Positions 25,829 to 39,479 of a stretch of DNA of 64,000 nt are shown one piece after another. The translations under genes and the position numbers were made by a program. The first letter of the stretch is position 1. The number at the start of each line of letters is the position of its first letter. Origin of the DNA: Thiomargarita sp. (GTDB taxonomy: Bacteria; Pseudomonadota; Gammaproteobacteria; Beggiatoales; Beggiatoaceae); contig DYSU01000002.1 in NCBI GenBank assembly GCA_020726335.1, positions 21,236 to 85,235 on the forward strand, written 5' to 3'. Under the pieces are notes generated by a model. That model worked only from the letters and a program-made list of their open reading frames with translations. It had not been told where the DNA came from and did not search any database.

Positions 25829-26650
25829 ATGCTATATCAACGGATAATGACATCTATCTTATTGATTCCAATCATTTTATTGCTGATGTTTGTTGCCAAG
25901 GCAACGTGGTTTGCCAGCGCAATGGCGGTGGTGACTTTGTTGGGGGCGTGGGAATGGTCTTATTTGGCGGGTTGGCGCAGTTGGCGCGCAAGAGGGGCTT
26001 ATCTGCTGGTTTTCACGTTTGTCTTAACCGCTTGTTATTTCTATCAAACAAGCTTCAGCTTGATCGCGCTGTTGCTGGCTTCGCTTTGGTGGCTGGTGGC
26101 TTTTTATTGGGTGTTGTCTCATCAACAAGGCCTGTCTGTTTTGCCCAAAAATCCTTGGTTAAACAGCGTTGTCGGCGGGCTGATTTTAATCCCCGCATGG
26201 TTGGCGGTGATTGCCTTACAAAAGTTCAACCCTTTGTATTTACTGCTATTATTTTTGTTTATCTGGGGCGCAGACAGCGGTGCTTATTTTGTCGGACGGC
26301 GTTTTGGCAAACAGCCGTTGGCTGATAAAATCAGCCCGAAAAAAACATGGGAAGGTGTGTGGGGCGCGTTGGCAACCGTTGTTGTGATTGCTTTGGGCTA
26401 CACCGTGCTGGCTGATTTGTCTTTTGAACGTGCGTTTGGTTTCGTCACTTTATCCGTCGCCATCGTTTTTATTTCTATTTTAGGTGATCTGCTGGAAAGT
26501 TTGTTCAAACGCCAAGCCCAAGTCAAAGACAGTGGCAACCTGTTGCCCGGCCATGGCGGTATTTTAGACCGCATCGACAGCTTAACCGCCGCCGCGCCTT
26601 TTTTCACCCTGAGTTTATCCTTGATGGAAGGCGGGTTTTTATATGGCTAA
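25829..26650 (+). CDS. cdsA: Phosphatidate cytidylyltransferase
   Basis: Makes CDP-diacylglycerol for phospholipid synthesis. 273 residues, about eight membrane helices. The C-terminal CDP-alcohol-forming signature SxxKRxxxxKD-xx-P-GHGGxxDRxD is present as SLFKRQAQVKDSGNLLPGHG followed by GILDRIDS. It overlaps dxr by eight bases. Confidence 0.95.
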   Translation: MLYQRIMTSILLIPIILLLMFVAKATWFASAMAVVTLLGAWEWSYLAGWRSWRARGAYLLVFTFVLTACYFYQTSFSLIALLLASLWWLVAFYWVLSHQQGLSVLPKNPWLNSVVGGLILIPAWLAVIALQKFNPLYLLLLFLFIWGADSGAYFVGRRFGKQPLADKISPKKTWEGVWGALATVVVIALGYTVLADLSFERAFGFVTLSVAIVFISILGDLLESLFKRQAQVKDSGNLLPGHGGILDRIDSLTAAAPFFTLSLSLMEGGFLYG

Positions 26651-27791
26651 GCTGTGTTTGCTCGGGGCAACCGGCACGATTGGCGACAACACCTTGGCCG
26701 TGATTGCCCAACAACCAGAACAGTTCACCATGGTGGCTTTAACCGCCCATCGCAACGTCGATAAAATGCAACGATTGTGCGCCCAATGGTCACCCCGTTA
26801 TGCAGTCATGGCCGATGACGATGCCGCCGAACAGCTCCAACAACGCCTTAAACACAGCGATACCCGCGTGTTATCGGGTTTGGGCGGCTTAAATTATGTC
26901 GCCACTTTGGCAGAAGTGGACACCGTCATGGCCGCGATTGTGGGCGCGGCGGGTTTATTGCCCACGCTGATGGCGGCCAAAGCAGGCAAACGCATTTTGC
27001 TGGCCAATAAAGAAGCGTTGGTGATGTCGGGGCAAATTTTCATGCAAGCGGTGCAAGAAAACCACGCCACCTTGTTGCCCATTGACAGCGAACACAACGC
27101 GGTGTTTCAAGCGATGGGCGGGCAAAACCAAGCCCGCGACCTCAAAAAAATCATTCTCACCGCTTCGGGTGGGCCTTTTCGGCAAAAAACAAAGGATGAA
27201 TTGCACCATGTCACCCCTGAACAGGCGTGCGCCCATCCCAATTGGGTGATGGGTAAAAAAATTTCAGTTGATTCAGCCACTTTAATGAACAAAGGCTTGG
27301 AAGTCATTGAAGCGTGCTGGCTGTTCAACACGGACAGCGATAAAATTGAAGTGGTGATTCACCCGCAAAGCATCATCCATTCGCTGGTGGAATACGCTGA
27401 TGGCTCTTTCATCGCACAGCTGGGCCAGCCCGACATGCGTGTTCCCATCGCTTATTCGCTCAACTGGCCTAAGCGATTGAATTCAGGCGTTAAATCGCTT
27501 AATCTCACCCAAATGAACGCGCTGACTTTTGAAGCGGTCAACAGGCAAAATTTTCCTTGTTTGGATTTGGCTTATGCCGCTTTCAAACAAGGTGGCACCG
27601 CTTGTACCGTGTTAAACGCCGCCAATGAAATCGCTGTGGCCGCTTTTCTCAACCGCCAAATCAAATTCATGCAAATTCCGCATGTTATTGAACAAACTTT
27701 AAGCCGCATGGACAACCAGCCCGCCCTCAATTTGCAAGCCATTTTGGCCGCCGATACCCAAGCCCGAGCAACAGCCACTGCCCTGATATAA
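26643..27791 (+). CDS. dxr: 1-deoxy-D-xylulose 5-phosphate reductoisomerase
   Basis: NADPH-dependent second step of the MEP isoprenoid pathway. 382 residues. The NADPH motif is LGATGTIGDNTL; LANKEALVMSG, the substrate and metal site PIDSEHNAVFQ, the flexible loop TASGGPF and KISVDSATLMNKGLEVIEA are intact. It closes the block; rseP and bamA, which usually follow, are absent. Confidence 0.96.
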   Translation: MAKLCLLGATGTIGDNTLAVIAQQPEQFTMVALTAHRNVDKMQRLCAQWSPRYAVMADDDAAEQLQQRLKHSDTRVLSGLGGLNYVATLAEVDTVMAAIVGAAGLLPTLMAAKAGKRILLANKEALVMSGQIFMQAVQENHATLLPIDSEHNAVFQAMGGQNQARDLKKIILTASGGPFRQKTKDELHHVTPEQACAHPNWVMGKKISVDSATLMNKGLEVIEACWLFNTDSDKIEVVIHPQSIIHSLVEYADGSFIAQLGQPDMRVPIAYSLNWPKRLNSGVKSLNLTQMNALTFEAVNRQNFPCLDLAYAAFKQGGTACTVLNAANEIAVAAFLNRQIKFMQIPHVIEQTLSRMDNQPALNLQAILAADTQARATATALI

Positions 27792-27818
27792 GCAACCCAT
27801 CTGACTCTATATCCTGTT

Positions 27819-27851
27819 CCCCTTATTTGAAGGGGTGGCAGACGCAGTCTG
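27819..27851. terminator. Two tandem hairpins between convergent dxr and gspD
   Basis: CCCCTT (27819-27824) pairs with AAGGGG (27830-27835), and CAGAC (27839-27843) pairs with GTCTG (27847-27851). They lie in the 71-base gap between two converging genes and probably end both transcripts. Neither has a clear T-run. Confidence 0.4.
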
Positions 27852-27862
27852 GCGGGGGTGGT

Positions 27863-30070
27863 TTATTTGAGTTTGTCGTTAAAATAAGGCATGTCTTGCT
27901 CGTCGAATAAACGTTGCACTGCGCGCATCCGTCGGTTAAAGCCCTGGACATATTCTTCATTATTGACTTCAGGGTTGATGATTTGCGGCACAATAATCAC
28001 CACCAGTTCCGTGCGTTCAGCGGTTAAGCTGGTGTTTGAAAACAACAAACCGACTTCAGGCACATCTTTGAGTTTGGGAATGCCGCGCTTGGAGTTGTTC
28101 AAACGGGTTTGAATCAAACCACCCAACACAATCACGCCTTGATCGCGCACGACCACGGACGTTTCCACTTTGCGTTGATTGAACGTGGGGGATTCTGCAA
28201 TGTCGCGGTCGGCACCGACGGAAGAAATTTCTTGCGAAACTTCCATGTTGATGATGCCGTCGTCGTTGATGTGTGGTTTGACTTTGAGAATAATCCCTGT
28301 TTGGCGGTATTGCACTTGGTTGGATGTGGTGCTGGTGGTGGTGCTGGTGCTGATGGTGGTGATGGTGGGTACATCTGATCCGACGTTGATGGACGCTTCT
28401 TGGTTGTTTTTGACCAGCAAAGACGGGCGCGACAACAAGGTGACATTGCTGTCGGTGGCAATCATGTTGAGCGCGGCGGTTAAACGCCCTGCGATGTGGC
28501 CATAGCTCAAACCCAAGGGGCTGATGACCACGCCATCTTCGCCGCGTTTGACTGTGCTGCGAATACTGCCCGTATCGCTGCCTAAATTGGTGGCCAGCGC
28601 GTTTCGATCACCGATGAGAAAACTCCAATCAATGCCAAATTTGGTGGTGTCAGTCAGTTCAACTTCAGCCACCACCACGTTGATCATCACTTCTTTGGGA
28701 ACACGGTCAAGCAAGGCGATGGTGCCAAGCAATTGTTGATAATCACGCGGTGTGGCTTTAACCACCAAGCTGTTGGTGTCTTCATCGGCCACGATGTTGA
28801 TTTTCAATTCGGCAGACACTGCCGTGGGATGGGCTGTGGGCGTGACAGGTTTTGGTTCTTCAGGTTTGGTTTCTGGCGCATTTTTGGTTTCATCAAGCGG
28901 TTGTTCAGGCGCGGCTTCTTTATCGGCGGGAGGCAAAAGGTCTTCATTTTCCTGTTTGAAGGCTTCGCGCAACGTGGTGGCCAATGAAGCCGCTTTTAAA
29001 TTGCGCACAGGGTAAATAAAAATCTGCTCACCGCCCGATTCGTTGTGTTCGTCCAACACGTCAACCCATTGAGTGATTTGCACAAAACCACGGTTGGGGG
29101 GCGCGACCACCAAAACCGCATTCAATCGCTCTAAAGTCAAAATTGAATACGCGGGTTTATTGCCTTCCACCGCTTTGAGAATATTGTCCAATTCCGCTTG
29201 CACCTCTTTGGCTTTGGCATTTTTCAAGCGATACAAACGCATACCGCGATGAACAAATGGGTCAGCATCGATTAAATTCAACAAACGATTGACCTTGTCT
29301 AATTTGTCGGGCGTGGTGACGATGCCCAACGCATTCAACCCATCAAACCTCAACACCCGCCCTTCAGGTTCAATCAAGGGTTTGATGGAGGCTTCACCCG
29401 ATTCAAGCGCGACAAAACGCAAGGGCGTGATTTGCAACACCGCAGGTTCGTTGCTGTCGCCCAAGGTGGCCGATAAACCACCGATTTCATTGGGCAAAAC
29501 GTCTTGTGATTTTTTGACATGATACACATCGCCTTTTTGCTCCATCACAATGCCCGCATCTTTGAGCAACAATTGCAACAACGGCCATAAGTCTTTCTTT
29601 AATAAAGGTTTATTGGCAGGGGTGCGCATGGTGACTTTGTCGCTGATGGATGAATCAATCAACATGGGAATGCCCATCACATCAGAAAATTCTTGCAAAA
29701 TGTCGCGCAAATCGACTTGTTCATAATCCAACACCACTTTATCTTCATCTTTGAGCAAGGTTTCAGGCACAGAGGGCGCGGGGTTCTTGGCTTGCGGCAT
29801 GGTCGGCAAACCGCCATCGTTTTGCATCTGCTTTTTTTCATGTGCAGGCGGAATGATCACTTTGTTGGGCAAAGTCAACGTTTGTTCAGCCGCTTGTGGT
29901 GTTGCACTGCCTTCGCTATCTGACGCTGTCCTAAATTGCTCAACCTCCGCATGGGCTAAATCAACAGCCGTCGTAGGTGTTTGAATGTTCTCTGGGGTTG
30001 GATTTTGACTACAGGCGGCTAATAAGCCAGAAAAAACAATAAGTAAAACAACACTATTCAATCTATTCAT
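27863..30070 (-). CDS. gspD: Type II secretion system secretin GspD
   Basis: Forms the outer-membrane channel of type II secretion. 735 residues. A lipoprotein signal peptide has its lipobox Cys at residue 20 (SGLLAAC), so the secretin may be self-lipidated. The N0 domain spans about 110-190, followed by N1-N3 domains. An acidic Pro/Glu-rich insert of about 40 residues (roughly 385-425) lies within the N3 region. The secretin domain includes DVPTITT, the Thr/Ser-rich gate TTTSTTSNQVQYRQTG and VVVRDQGVIVLGGLIQ. No other gsp genes adjoin it. A type IV pilus PilQ is less likely because the N0-N3 order and the lack of AMIN domains fit GspD. Confidence 0.88.
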   Translation of the reverse strand: MNRLNSVVLLIVFSGLLAACSQNPTPENIQTPTTAVDLAHAEVEQFRTASDSEGSATPQAAEQTLTLPNKVIIPPAHEKKQMQNDGGLPTMPQAKNPAPSVPETLLKDEDKVVLDYEQVDLRDILQEFSDVMGIPMLIDSSISDKVTMRTPANKPLLKKDLWPLLQLLLKDAGIVMEQKGDVYHVKKSQDVLPNEIGGLSATLGDSNEPAVLQITPLRFVALESGEASIKPLIEPEGRVLRFDGLNALGIVTTPDKLDKVNRLLNLIDADPFVHRGMRLYRLKNAKAKEVQAELDNILKAVEGNKPAYSILTLERLNAVLVVAPPNRGFVQITQWVDVLDEHNESGGEQIFIYPVRNLKAASLATTLREAFKQENEDLLPPADKEAAPEQPLDETKNAPETKPEEPKPVTPTAHPTAVSAELKINIVADEDTNSLVVKATPRDYQQLLGTIALLDRVPKEVMINVVVAEVELTDTTKFGIDWSFLIGDRNALATNLGSDTGSIRSTVKRGEDGVVISPLGLSYGHIAGRLTAALNMIATDSNVTLLSRPSLLVKNNQEASINVGSDVPTITTISTSTTTSTTSNQVQYRQTGIILKVKPHINDDGIINMEVSQEISSVGADRDIAESPTFNQRKVETSVVVRDQGVIVLGGLIQTRLNNSKRGIPKLKDVPEVGLLFSNTSLTAERTELVVIIVPQIINPEVNNEEYVQGFNRRMRAVQRLFDEQDMPYFNDKLK

Positions 30071-30173
30071 GTGGGATAATTCATACAGTCACAGCAAAAA
30101 TATCGTGGCCATTGGGCGGTGGCCGCTATTTTGGCACAGAACGCATGGAAAAAGAAAACTTTTATATGAAACT

Positions 30174-34420
<4,247 letters not shown>

Positions 34421-34443
34421 AACACTCAACCCAAAAAGCACGC

Positions 34444-34452
34444 ATTATAACA
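34444..34452 (-). promoter_or_regulatory. Extended -10 promoter of tex
   Basis: On the minus strand the gap between the divergent tex and nnr genes reads TGTTATAAT, a perfect extended -10 box ending 24 bases before the tex ATG. No -35 is needed for this class. The leader would be about 17 bases. Confidence 0.5.
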
Positions 34453-34469
34453 ACAGAGGGCATAAAAAG

Positions 34470-35924
34470 GTGAATTTACCCGAGGCTTTATACACCGCCG
34501 CTAAAACGCGGTATATGGACACGCTCAGCATCCAGCATGGTTTAACGGGGCTGTGTTTGATGGAACGCGCAGGCTGGGCAGTGTTTCGCCATCTGCCCGC
34601 GCCACCTACCAAAGTGTGCGTGGTCACAGGTGCGGGCAACAATGCAGGCGATGGCTTTGTCGTTGCCCGTTTGGCGCATTTGGCGGGGCATTCGGTCAGT
34701 GTGTTGGCGGTCAATCCGCCTGAAAAACTCAACGGTGACGCAGGGCGAACCTATCGCTATTTGACGGCCACAGGAATCCACGCCCAACCCTTTGAAAACG
34801 CGCCGTTATCCGCTGATGTGATTGTGGATGCCGTACTTGGCACGGGTTTGAACCGAGAAGTGACGGGGCTGTATCGCCAAGCGATTGAAGCCATCAATGC
34901 CTGCTTGGCCCATAAAATCGCCGTTGATCTGCCTTCAGGCTTGGATGCTGACACAGGTTGCGCCCGTCCTCTGGCCGTTAATGCCGATGTCACGGTCAGT
35001 TTCATCGGGTTAAAACGCGGTTTGCTCACCGCCGATGGCGTGGCCTGTTGTGGTCAACTTTTTTTTGATGATTTACAAGTACCTGCAAGCGTTTTTTCCG
35101 CCGTGGCCAGCGATTGCCAGCGTTTATCATGGCCTGCATTAAAGTGCCAAATCAAACCACGTTTAGCCAACGCCCACAAAGGCCATTTTGGCCATGTGTT
35201 GGTCATCGGTGGTGAAGCAGGGTTCAGCGGTGCGGCGCGCTTGGCGGCGATGGCGGCGGCGCGCACGGGTGCGGGTTTGGTCAGCGTCGCTTGTCGTCCA
35301 CCCTTGGCGGCGCAAATCAACGCCCAATGCCCCGAATTGATGAGCCACGATGTGGCAAACGATGCACAATTACAGCCTTTATTGCAAAAAGCCAGCGTGG
35401 TGGCCATCGGCACGGGTTTGGGACAAAGCGATTGGGCAAAAGCGTTGCTATCGGCGGCCATCGCCTGCAACAAACCCTTGGTGATGGATGCCGATGCGCT
35501 GAATTTGCTGGCGAAATCACCGCAAACTGTGCCGCAAGCGGTGTTCACCCCCCATCCTGCGGAAGCGGCGCGCTTGTTGGCGTGTGACACTCAAACCGTG
35601 CAAGCGGACCGTTTCGCCGCTGTGCAACGTTTGCAACGGCAATACAGCGGGGTTTGGCTGTTGAAAGGCGCGGGCAGTTTGCTTTATGCGGGCGAAAAGA
35701 CTTATCTGGCCGCAGTGGGCAATGCGGGCATGGCCAGCGGCGGCATGGGTGATGTGTTGACGGGGGTTATCGCGGGTTTGTTGGCGCAAGGATTTGAACC
35801 GTTGTTGGCGGCGCAAATGGGGGTGATGGTTCATGGGCTGGCCGCCGACCGCGCCGCAGTGCAAGGTCAACGCGGTTTGTTGGCCAGCGATTTGTTGCCA
35901 AAAATTCGCAACTTGTTGAATTAA
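34470..35924 (+). CDS. nnr: Bifunctional NAD(P)H-hydrate repair enzyme (epimerase/dehydratase)
   Basis: Repairs hydrated NAD(P)H by epimerisation and ADP-dependent dehydration. 484 residues from a GTG at 34470 preceded by GAGGG at the right distance. The N-terminal YjeF epimerase has [24 protein letters not shown] and [12 protein letters not shown] follow. The C-terminal ribokinase-like dehydratase has [36 protein letters not shown] and [13 protein letters not shown]. The frame opens further upstream into the tex start, but this is not needed. tsaE does not follow. The stop codon interlocks with the mlaE stop. Confidence 0.94.
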   Translation: MNLPEALYTAAKTRYMDTLSIQHGLTGLCLMERAGWAVFRHLPAPPTKVCVVTGAGNNAGDGFVVARLAHLAGHSVSVLAVNPPEKLNGDAGRTYRYLTATGIHAQPFENAPLSADVIVDAVLGTGLNREVTGLYRQAIEAINACLAHKIAVDLPSGLDADTGCARPLAVNADVTVSFIGLKRGLLTADGVACCGQLFFDDLQVPASVFSAVASDCQRLSWPALKCQIKPRLANAHKGHFGHVLVIGGEAGFSGAARLAAMAAARTGAGLVSVACRPPLAAQINAQCPELMSHDVANDAQLQPLLQKASVVAIGTGLGQSDWAKALLSAAIACNKPLVMDADALNLLAKSPQTVPQAVFTPHPAEAARLLACDTQTVQADRFAAVQRLQRQYSGVWLLKGAGSLLYAGEKTYLAAVGNAGMASGGMGDVLTGVIAGLLAQGFEPLLAAQMGVMVHGLAADRAAVQGQRGLLASDLLPKIRNLLN

Positions 35925-36697
35925 AACATTAAAGCGGTGAGTAAAAAATCCAGTCCCAAGGTGGCAAACGCGCTGAACACCACGGTGCGGGTGGTGGCAC
36001 GGCTCACGCCTTCGGACGTGGGCAACGCGTCATAGCCTTCAAACACCGCAATCCACGTCACCACCAAGCCAAACACAATGCTTTTGATGATGCCGTTGAA
36101 CACGTCGCTGAAAAAATCAACTTTTTCACTCATTTGCCAATACGCGCCTGCATCCACGCCAATCATGTCAACCACCACCAAATGGCCGCCTAAAATGCCA
36201 ATCGCGCTAAAAATGACCGCCAATAGAGGCATGGCCAAAAACCCCGCCAAAAAACGCGGCGCAATCACCCGTTTGAGGGGGTCAACCGCCATCATTTCCA
36301 TGCCTGACAATTGTTCAGTGGCTTTCATCAAGCCGATTTCAGCGGTCAACGCCGAGCCTGCGCGCCCTGAAAACAACAATGACGACAACACAGGGCCTAA
36401 TTCGCGCACCAACGACAAGGCCACCACCAAACCCAGCGATTCGGTTGCGCCAAAATCGACCAAGGTATTATAGCCTTGCAGACCCAACACCATGCCGACA
36501 AACAAGCCTGAAACCAAAATCAACGCCAGAGACAGCACGCCGACCGAATAAAGTTGGGCCATCAGCAAACGCGGGCGCATCAACACCGAAGGAATACCCC
36601 CCAGCACATGCAGAAAAAACAACATCGCACGGCCCAAGGTTTGGAAAATATTTAAAGTGTCATGGCCTAAGTGCTGGAAAACTTTAAGAATATTCAT
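35921..36697 (-). CDS. mlaE: MlaE, permease of the Mla phospholipid transporter
   Basis: Inner-membrane subunit of the system that maintains outer-membrane lipid asymmetry. 258 residues from the ATG at 36697. The MlaE domain has [22 protein letters not shown], split here by no insertion, then [39 protein letters not shown] and [13 protein letters not shown]. Five or six membrane helices. It overlaps mlaF by four bases. mlaD, mlaC and mlaB, which normally continue the operon, are missing because the convergent nnr gene ends here. Confidence 0.94.
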   Translation of the reverse strand: MNILKVFQHLGHDTLNIFQTLGRAMLFFLHVLGGIPSVLMRPRLLMAQLYSVGVLSLALILVSGLFVGMVLGLQGYNTLVDFGATESLGLVVALSLVRELGPVLSSLLFSGRAGSALTAEIGLMKATEQLSGMEMMAVDPLKRVIAPRFLAGFLAMPLLAVIFSAIGILGGHLVVVDMIGVDAGAYWQMSEKVDFFSDVFNGIIKSIVFGLVVTWIAVFEGYDALPTSEGVSRATTRTVVFSAFATLGLDFLLTALMF

Positions 36698-37497
36698 CGT
36701 AATAAATCGTCGCGGTAGTCTAAGGCAGGGTAGTGAAACGGCACAGGGCCATCGGCTTGGGCGTGGATAAATTGATGCACCCATTCGGATTGAGAATGGC
36801 GAATTTCAGCATTGGTGCCATGACCAACCACTTTGCCGTGGGATAATACATAAACATAATCAGCAATTTGCAAAGTTTCATTGACATCGTGCGACACCAC
36901 AATGCTGGTCAAATCCAACGCTTGGTTGATGGTGCGAATCAAGCGCACCAAAACGCCCATGGAAATCGGGTCTTGGCCTGTGAACGGTTCATCATACATC
37001 ACCATCATTGGGTCAAGCGCAATTGCCCGCGCCAAAGCCACCCGCCGTGCCATGCCGCCTGATAATTCGCTGGGCATCAAGCGATGCGCGCCGCGTAAAC
37101 CCACCGCTTGCAGTTTCATCAACACCAACGTGCGAATCATGGATTCAGGCAAATTGGTGTGTTCGCGCAATGGGAAAGCGACATTGTCGAACACGCTGAT
37201 GTCAGTCAACAATGCACCGCTTTGAAACAACATCCCCATGCGACGGCGCAGTTGATACAATTTGTTGGTGGATAAACGGCTGATGTTTTGCTCTTCCACC
37301 CAAATATGGCCCGCATCAGGACGCAATTGGCCGCCGATGAGTTTCAGCAACGTGGTTTTGCCTGTGCCGCTGGGTCCCATGATGGCGGTGATTTTGCCAC
37401 GTTGAATGTCTAAATCAATGTCATCAAAAATATAACGCGCACCGCGAGAGAATTTTAATTGCCTGATTTTTACGACAATGGGATTGTTATCGGGCAT
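36694..37497 (-). CDS. mlaF: MlaF, ATPase of the Mla phospholipid transporter
   Basis: ABC ATPase energising MlaE. 267 residues. Walker A is GPSGTGKTT, the signature is [14 protein letters not shown] and Walker B is [13 protein letters not shown], the last a hallmark of the Mla/Ttg2A class. The ATG at 37497 is preferred over a TTG at 37506 because the AAGGAG site is 11 bases from the ATG but only 2 from the TTG. The AT-rich island begins just upstream. Confidence 0.94.
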   Translation of the reverse strand: MPDNNPIVVKIRQLKFSRGARYIFDDIDLDIQRGKITAIMGPSGTGKTTLLKLIGGQLRPDAGHIWVEEQNISRLSTNKLYQLRRRMGMLFQSGALLTDISVFDNVAFPLREHTNLPESMIRTLVLMKLQAVGLRGAHRLMPSELSGGMARRVALARAIALDPMMVMYDEPFTGQDPISMGVLVRLIRTINQALDLTSIVVSHDVNETLQIADYVYVLSHGKVVGHGTNAEIRHSQSEWVHQFIHAQADGPVPFHYPALDYRDDLLR

Positions 37498-37547
37498 TGA
37501 AGTCAAAACTCCTTATAAAACTGATATTTAATACTTTTTTCTCTTGA

Positions 37548-38066
37548 TTATTTGATTATATTATGAATTTCTTCTTTACTTAAAAAGTCAAAAGGAATTA
37601 TCTTTACTGATTTAATCAACGGCGAGAGTGCGTTTTGTAAATCTATAGATAAATGATTAAAAGCATGTACAGAAGACTTATTTTTATCACAAAGAACTAA
37701 AATCAAAATTAATTCTTTTTTATGCAATTTTTCATGCTTGATAGTGAATTTTGTAGGCATTTTAAATAAAATAACCAAACTACCTAAAACTTTAAAGCGG
37801 ATTTCTTTGATTATATCTTTCTTCAACTCTTTTTCTGTTTTATTTTTAGATAAATCTTCTTTTTGTTTACTTAAATCAGATAGTTCAATAAAGGCAATGC
37901 GTTGTTTTCTTAAATATAAGTAATCACAACAATTATAATTAGACAAGCCTAATATTTTACGAATACTGTCATTTTTATCATCCATACACAACGCCTTCAG
38001 TTGTGTTGTTTCATCAGGAAAGCGGTGACATTCAAGGTTAATGCTTTTTAGATATTTAAGTAGCAT
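37548..38066 (-). CDS. Small protein of unknown function paired with an ATPase
   Basis: 172 residues, not recognised by name. It starts four bases after the upstream ATPase stop, so the two are almost certainly one operon. Residues 46-63 read as a Cys-Cys-Asp followed by a strand and then FIELSD, a spacing that resembles the D...E-x-K core of PD-(D/E)XK nucleases (Asp48, Glu61), but Ser63 stands where Lys is expected. The centre (65-90) is very Lys/Glu-rich and probably helical. The gene is strongly AT-rich (15 of 60 bases G+C at 37861-37920), unlike its neighbours. A nuclease role is inference. It could instead be a specificity or inhibitor subunit. Confidence 0.7.
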   Translation of the reverse strand: MLLKYLKSINLECHRFPDETTQLKALCMDDKNDSIRKILGLSNYNCCDYLYLRKQRIAFIELSDLSKQKEDLSKNKTEKELKKDIIKEIRFKVLGSLVILFKMPTKFTIKHEKLHKKELILILVLCDKNKSSVHAFNHLSIDLQNALSPLIKSVKIIPFDFLSKEEIHNIIK

Positions 38067-38070
38067 GAAT

Positions 38071-39438
38071 TTACAAGGTTTCCATATATAGTTTAAAAAA
38101 TGGATCGCTCAATTCTTGCTGGATGACATTTAATTTAGTCATAAAATCATCTTTTTCGTGGATTGTATTGCCTTCAATAGTTAAGCAATTCAAGGCAATT
38201 AAAGACTGCGCTTGTTCATCTTTTTTAGAGATAACTTCTAAATATTTAATAATATCATTACTGTGTGTTGCCAGCATTACATTAACCCCCGCTTTGGCCA
38301 ATTGGTATAATACTTGAATTAATACCACTTGCCATGCAGGATGTAAATGCGCTTCAGGTTCATCTATAAATAAAAAAGAATTTTCGTCAATTAAATTCTG
38401 TTTAAGCAATAAACCAATCATCCCCAAATTAGCCACGCCCAATGCAGTGGTATTGATTGGATAGCTTGCTTTCTTATCCTGAAAAACAAAACTGCCATCC
38501 GCCGATAACTTAAGTTGTCCCCCAATGGTGCTTTCTATTTCTTCAGATCTTTCTTTAAACTTAGGCTCTTCCATCGTTTTTAGATTTAACAAGCTGATTA
38601 AATCGTAGAAATGTTGTGGAACACCAATTAAATGTTTGTCTCGTTGTTGTAATTGAATTAATAGATTTTCTAATGCGGGTTTTAATTTCAAATAAATGGG
38701 TGAATCTAAATAAATAACTTGAGAAAAATTTTTAATTTCATTCAGGGTGACAATTGCTAACGAAAAAACAATATTATCCTTATCACTTATTTCAATTTCA
38801 CCCAAGCTACTGATATTAAATTTTGTTTTGTTACTACCTTCGTTATTTATAAAATAATTTAACGCAGGTACCTGAAAATTTCTTTTTAGCTGACTTTTAA
38901 ATTTAGTTTTTAATTGAGTTTCCAACAAATTTTTAGGTTTTTCTAAAAAAGCTGTTAGCGCGTTTATTTCGGCACCTAATTGATCTATAACATGCTTTAC
39001 TGGATCAGTATATTTTCTTTCTTTGGTTGTTAATTTTTCTTTATAAGAAGAGAGTTGCATTTTTAAATTTTCAATATCATTTTTTAGATATGAAATATTA
39101 TCGATTTCCATCCTTAAAGAAAGGTTGTTGTTTTTCCTAATTTCATTTTCTATACGTACTAAATTTACAGTCATTAAACTTGTAAATTCTTTATCTTTTT
39201 CTGAAGAATAGGGTATCAGTAAAGATAATCTATCAATTAAGGTAATTATTTGGTTTATTTTTTCAAATAAATCCATCCACAAATCAATAGTATGTATTGA
39301 TTTAAAAAAGCTATATAATGCTTTAGAAACAAAGGTTTTCCCTGAATTGTTTTTTCCTGCCAAAATGGTTAAATTATTGACTTCAATCTGGGCTTGTTTT
39401 AGTTTTCCAAAGTTCTTAATATCAAGTGATAATTTCAT
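38071..39438 (-). CDS. AAA family ATPase (ABC/OLD-like), probable defence component
   Basis: 455 residues. Walker A is AGKNNSGKT (residues 27-35) right after an N-terminal strand pattern typical of AAA_15/AAA_21-type ATPases. Residues about 45-180 look coiled-coil, rich in Lys, Glu and Leu. Walker B with the D-loop is FLFIDEPEAHLHPAWQ (355-370), and the switch histidine lies in ATHSND (391-396). This layout is shared by OLD, RecF-like and many phage-defence ATPases. No TOPRIM domain is seen, so it is not a complete OLD or Gabija GajA protein. The following 172-residue protein is its only partner. The ATG has no strong ribosome-binding site. Confidence 0.8.
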   Translation of the reverse strand: MKLSLDIKNFGKLKQAQIEVNNLTILAGKNNSGKTFVSKALYSFFKSIHTIDLWMDLFEKINQIITLIDRLSLLIPYSSEKDKEFTSLMTVNLVRIENEIRKNNNLSLRMEIDNISYLKNDIENLKMQLSSYKEKLTTKERKYTDPVKHVIDQLGAEINALTAFLEKPKNLLETQLKTKFKSQLKRNFQVPALNYFINNEGSNKTKFNISSLGEIEISDKDNIVFSLAIVTLNEIKNFSQVIYLDSPIYLKLKPALENLLIQLQQRDKHLIGVPQHFYDLISLLNLKTMEEPKFKERSEEIESTIGGQLKLSADGSFVFQDKKASYPINTTALGVANLGMIGLLLKQNLIDENSFLFIDEPEAHLHPAWQVVLIQVLYQLAKAGVNVMLATHSNDIIKYLEVISKKDEQAQSLIALNCLTIEGNTIHEKDDFMTKLNVIQQELSDPFFKLYMETL

Positions 39439-39479
39439 AATAGAGGGTTTATAGCACAGTTTTTATAAATTACGTCAAA

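Larger units (their letters stand above)
37548..39438 (-). other. AT-rich two-gene accessory island
   Basis: Both genes between mlaF and the histidine kinase have much lower G+C than the flanks (11 of 60 bases at 39061-39120, against about 40 of 60 in parts of nnr). No integrase, tRNA or direct repeats were found at the edges. The composition suggests acquisition from elsewhere. Confidence 0.6.

Noticed and set aside
37507..37547. Attachment site or terminal repeat at the edge of the AT-rich island
   Set aside because: No matching direct or inverted repeat found at the other edge near 39440-39480.
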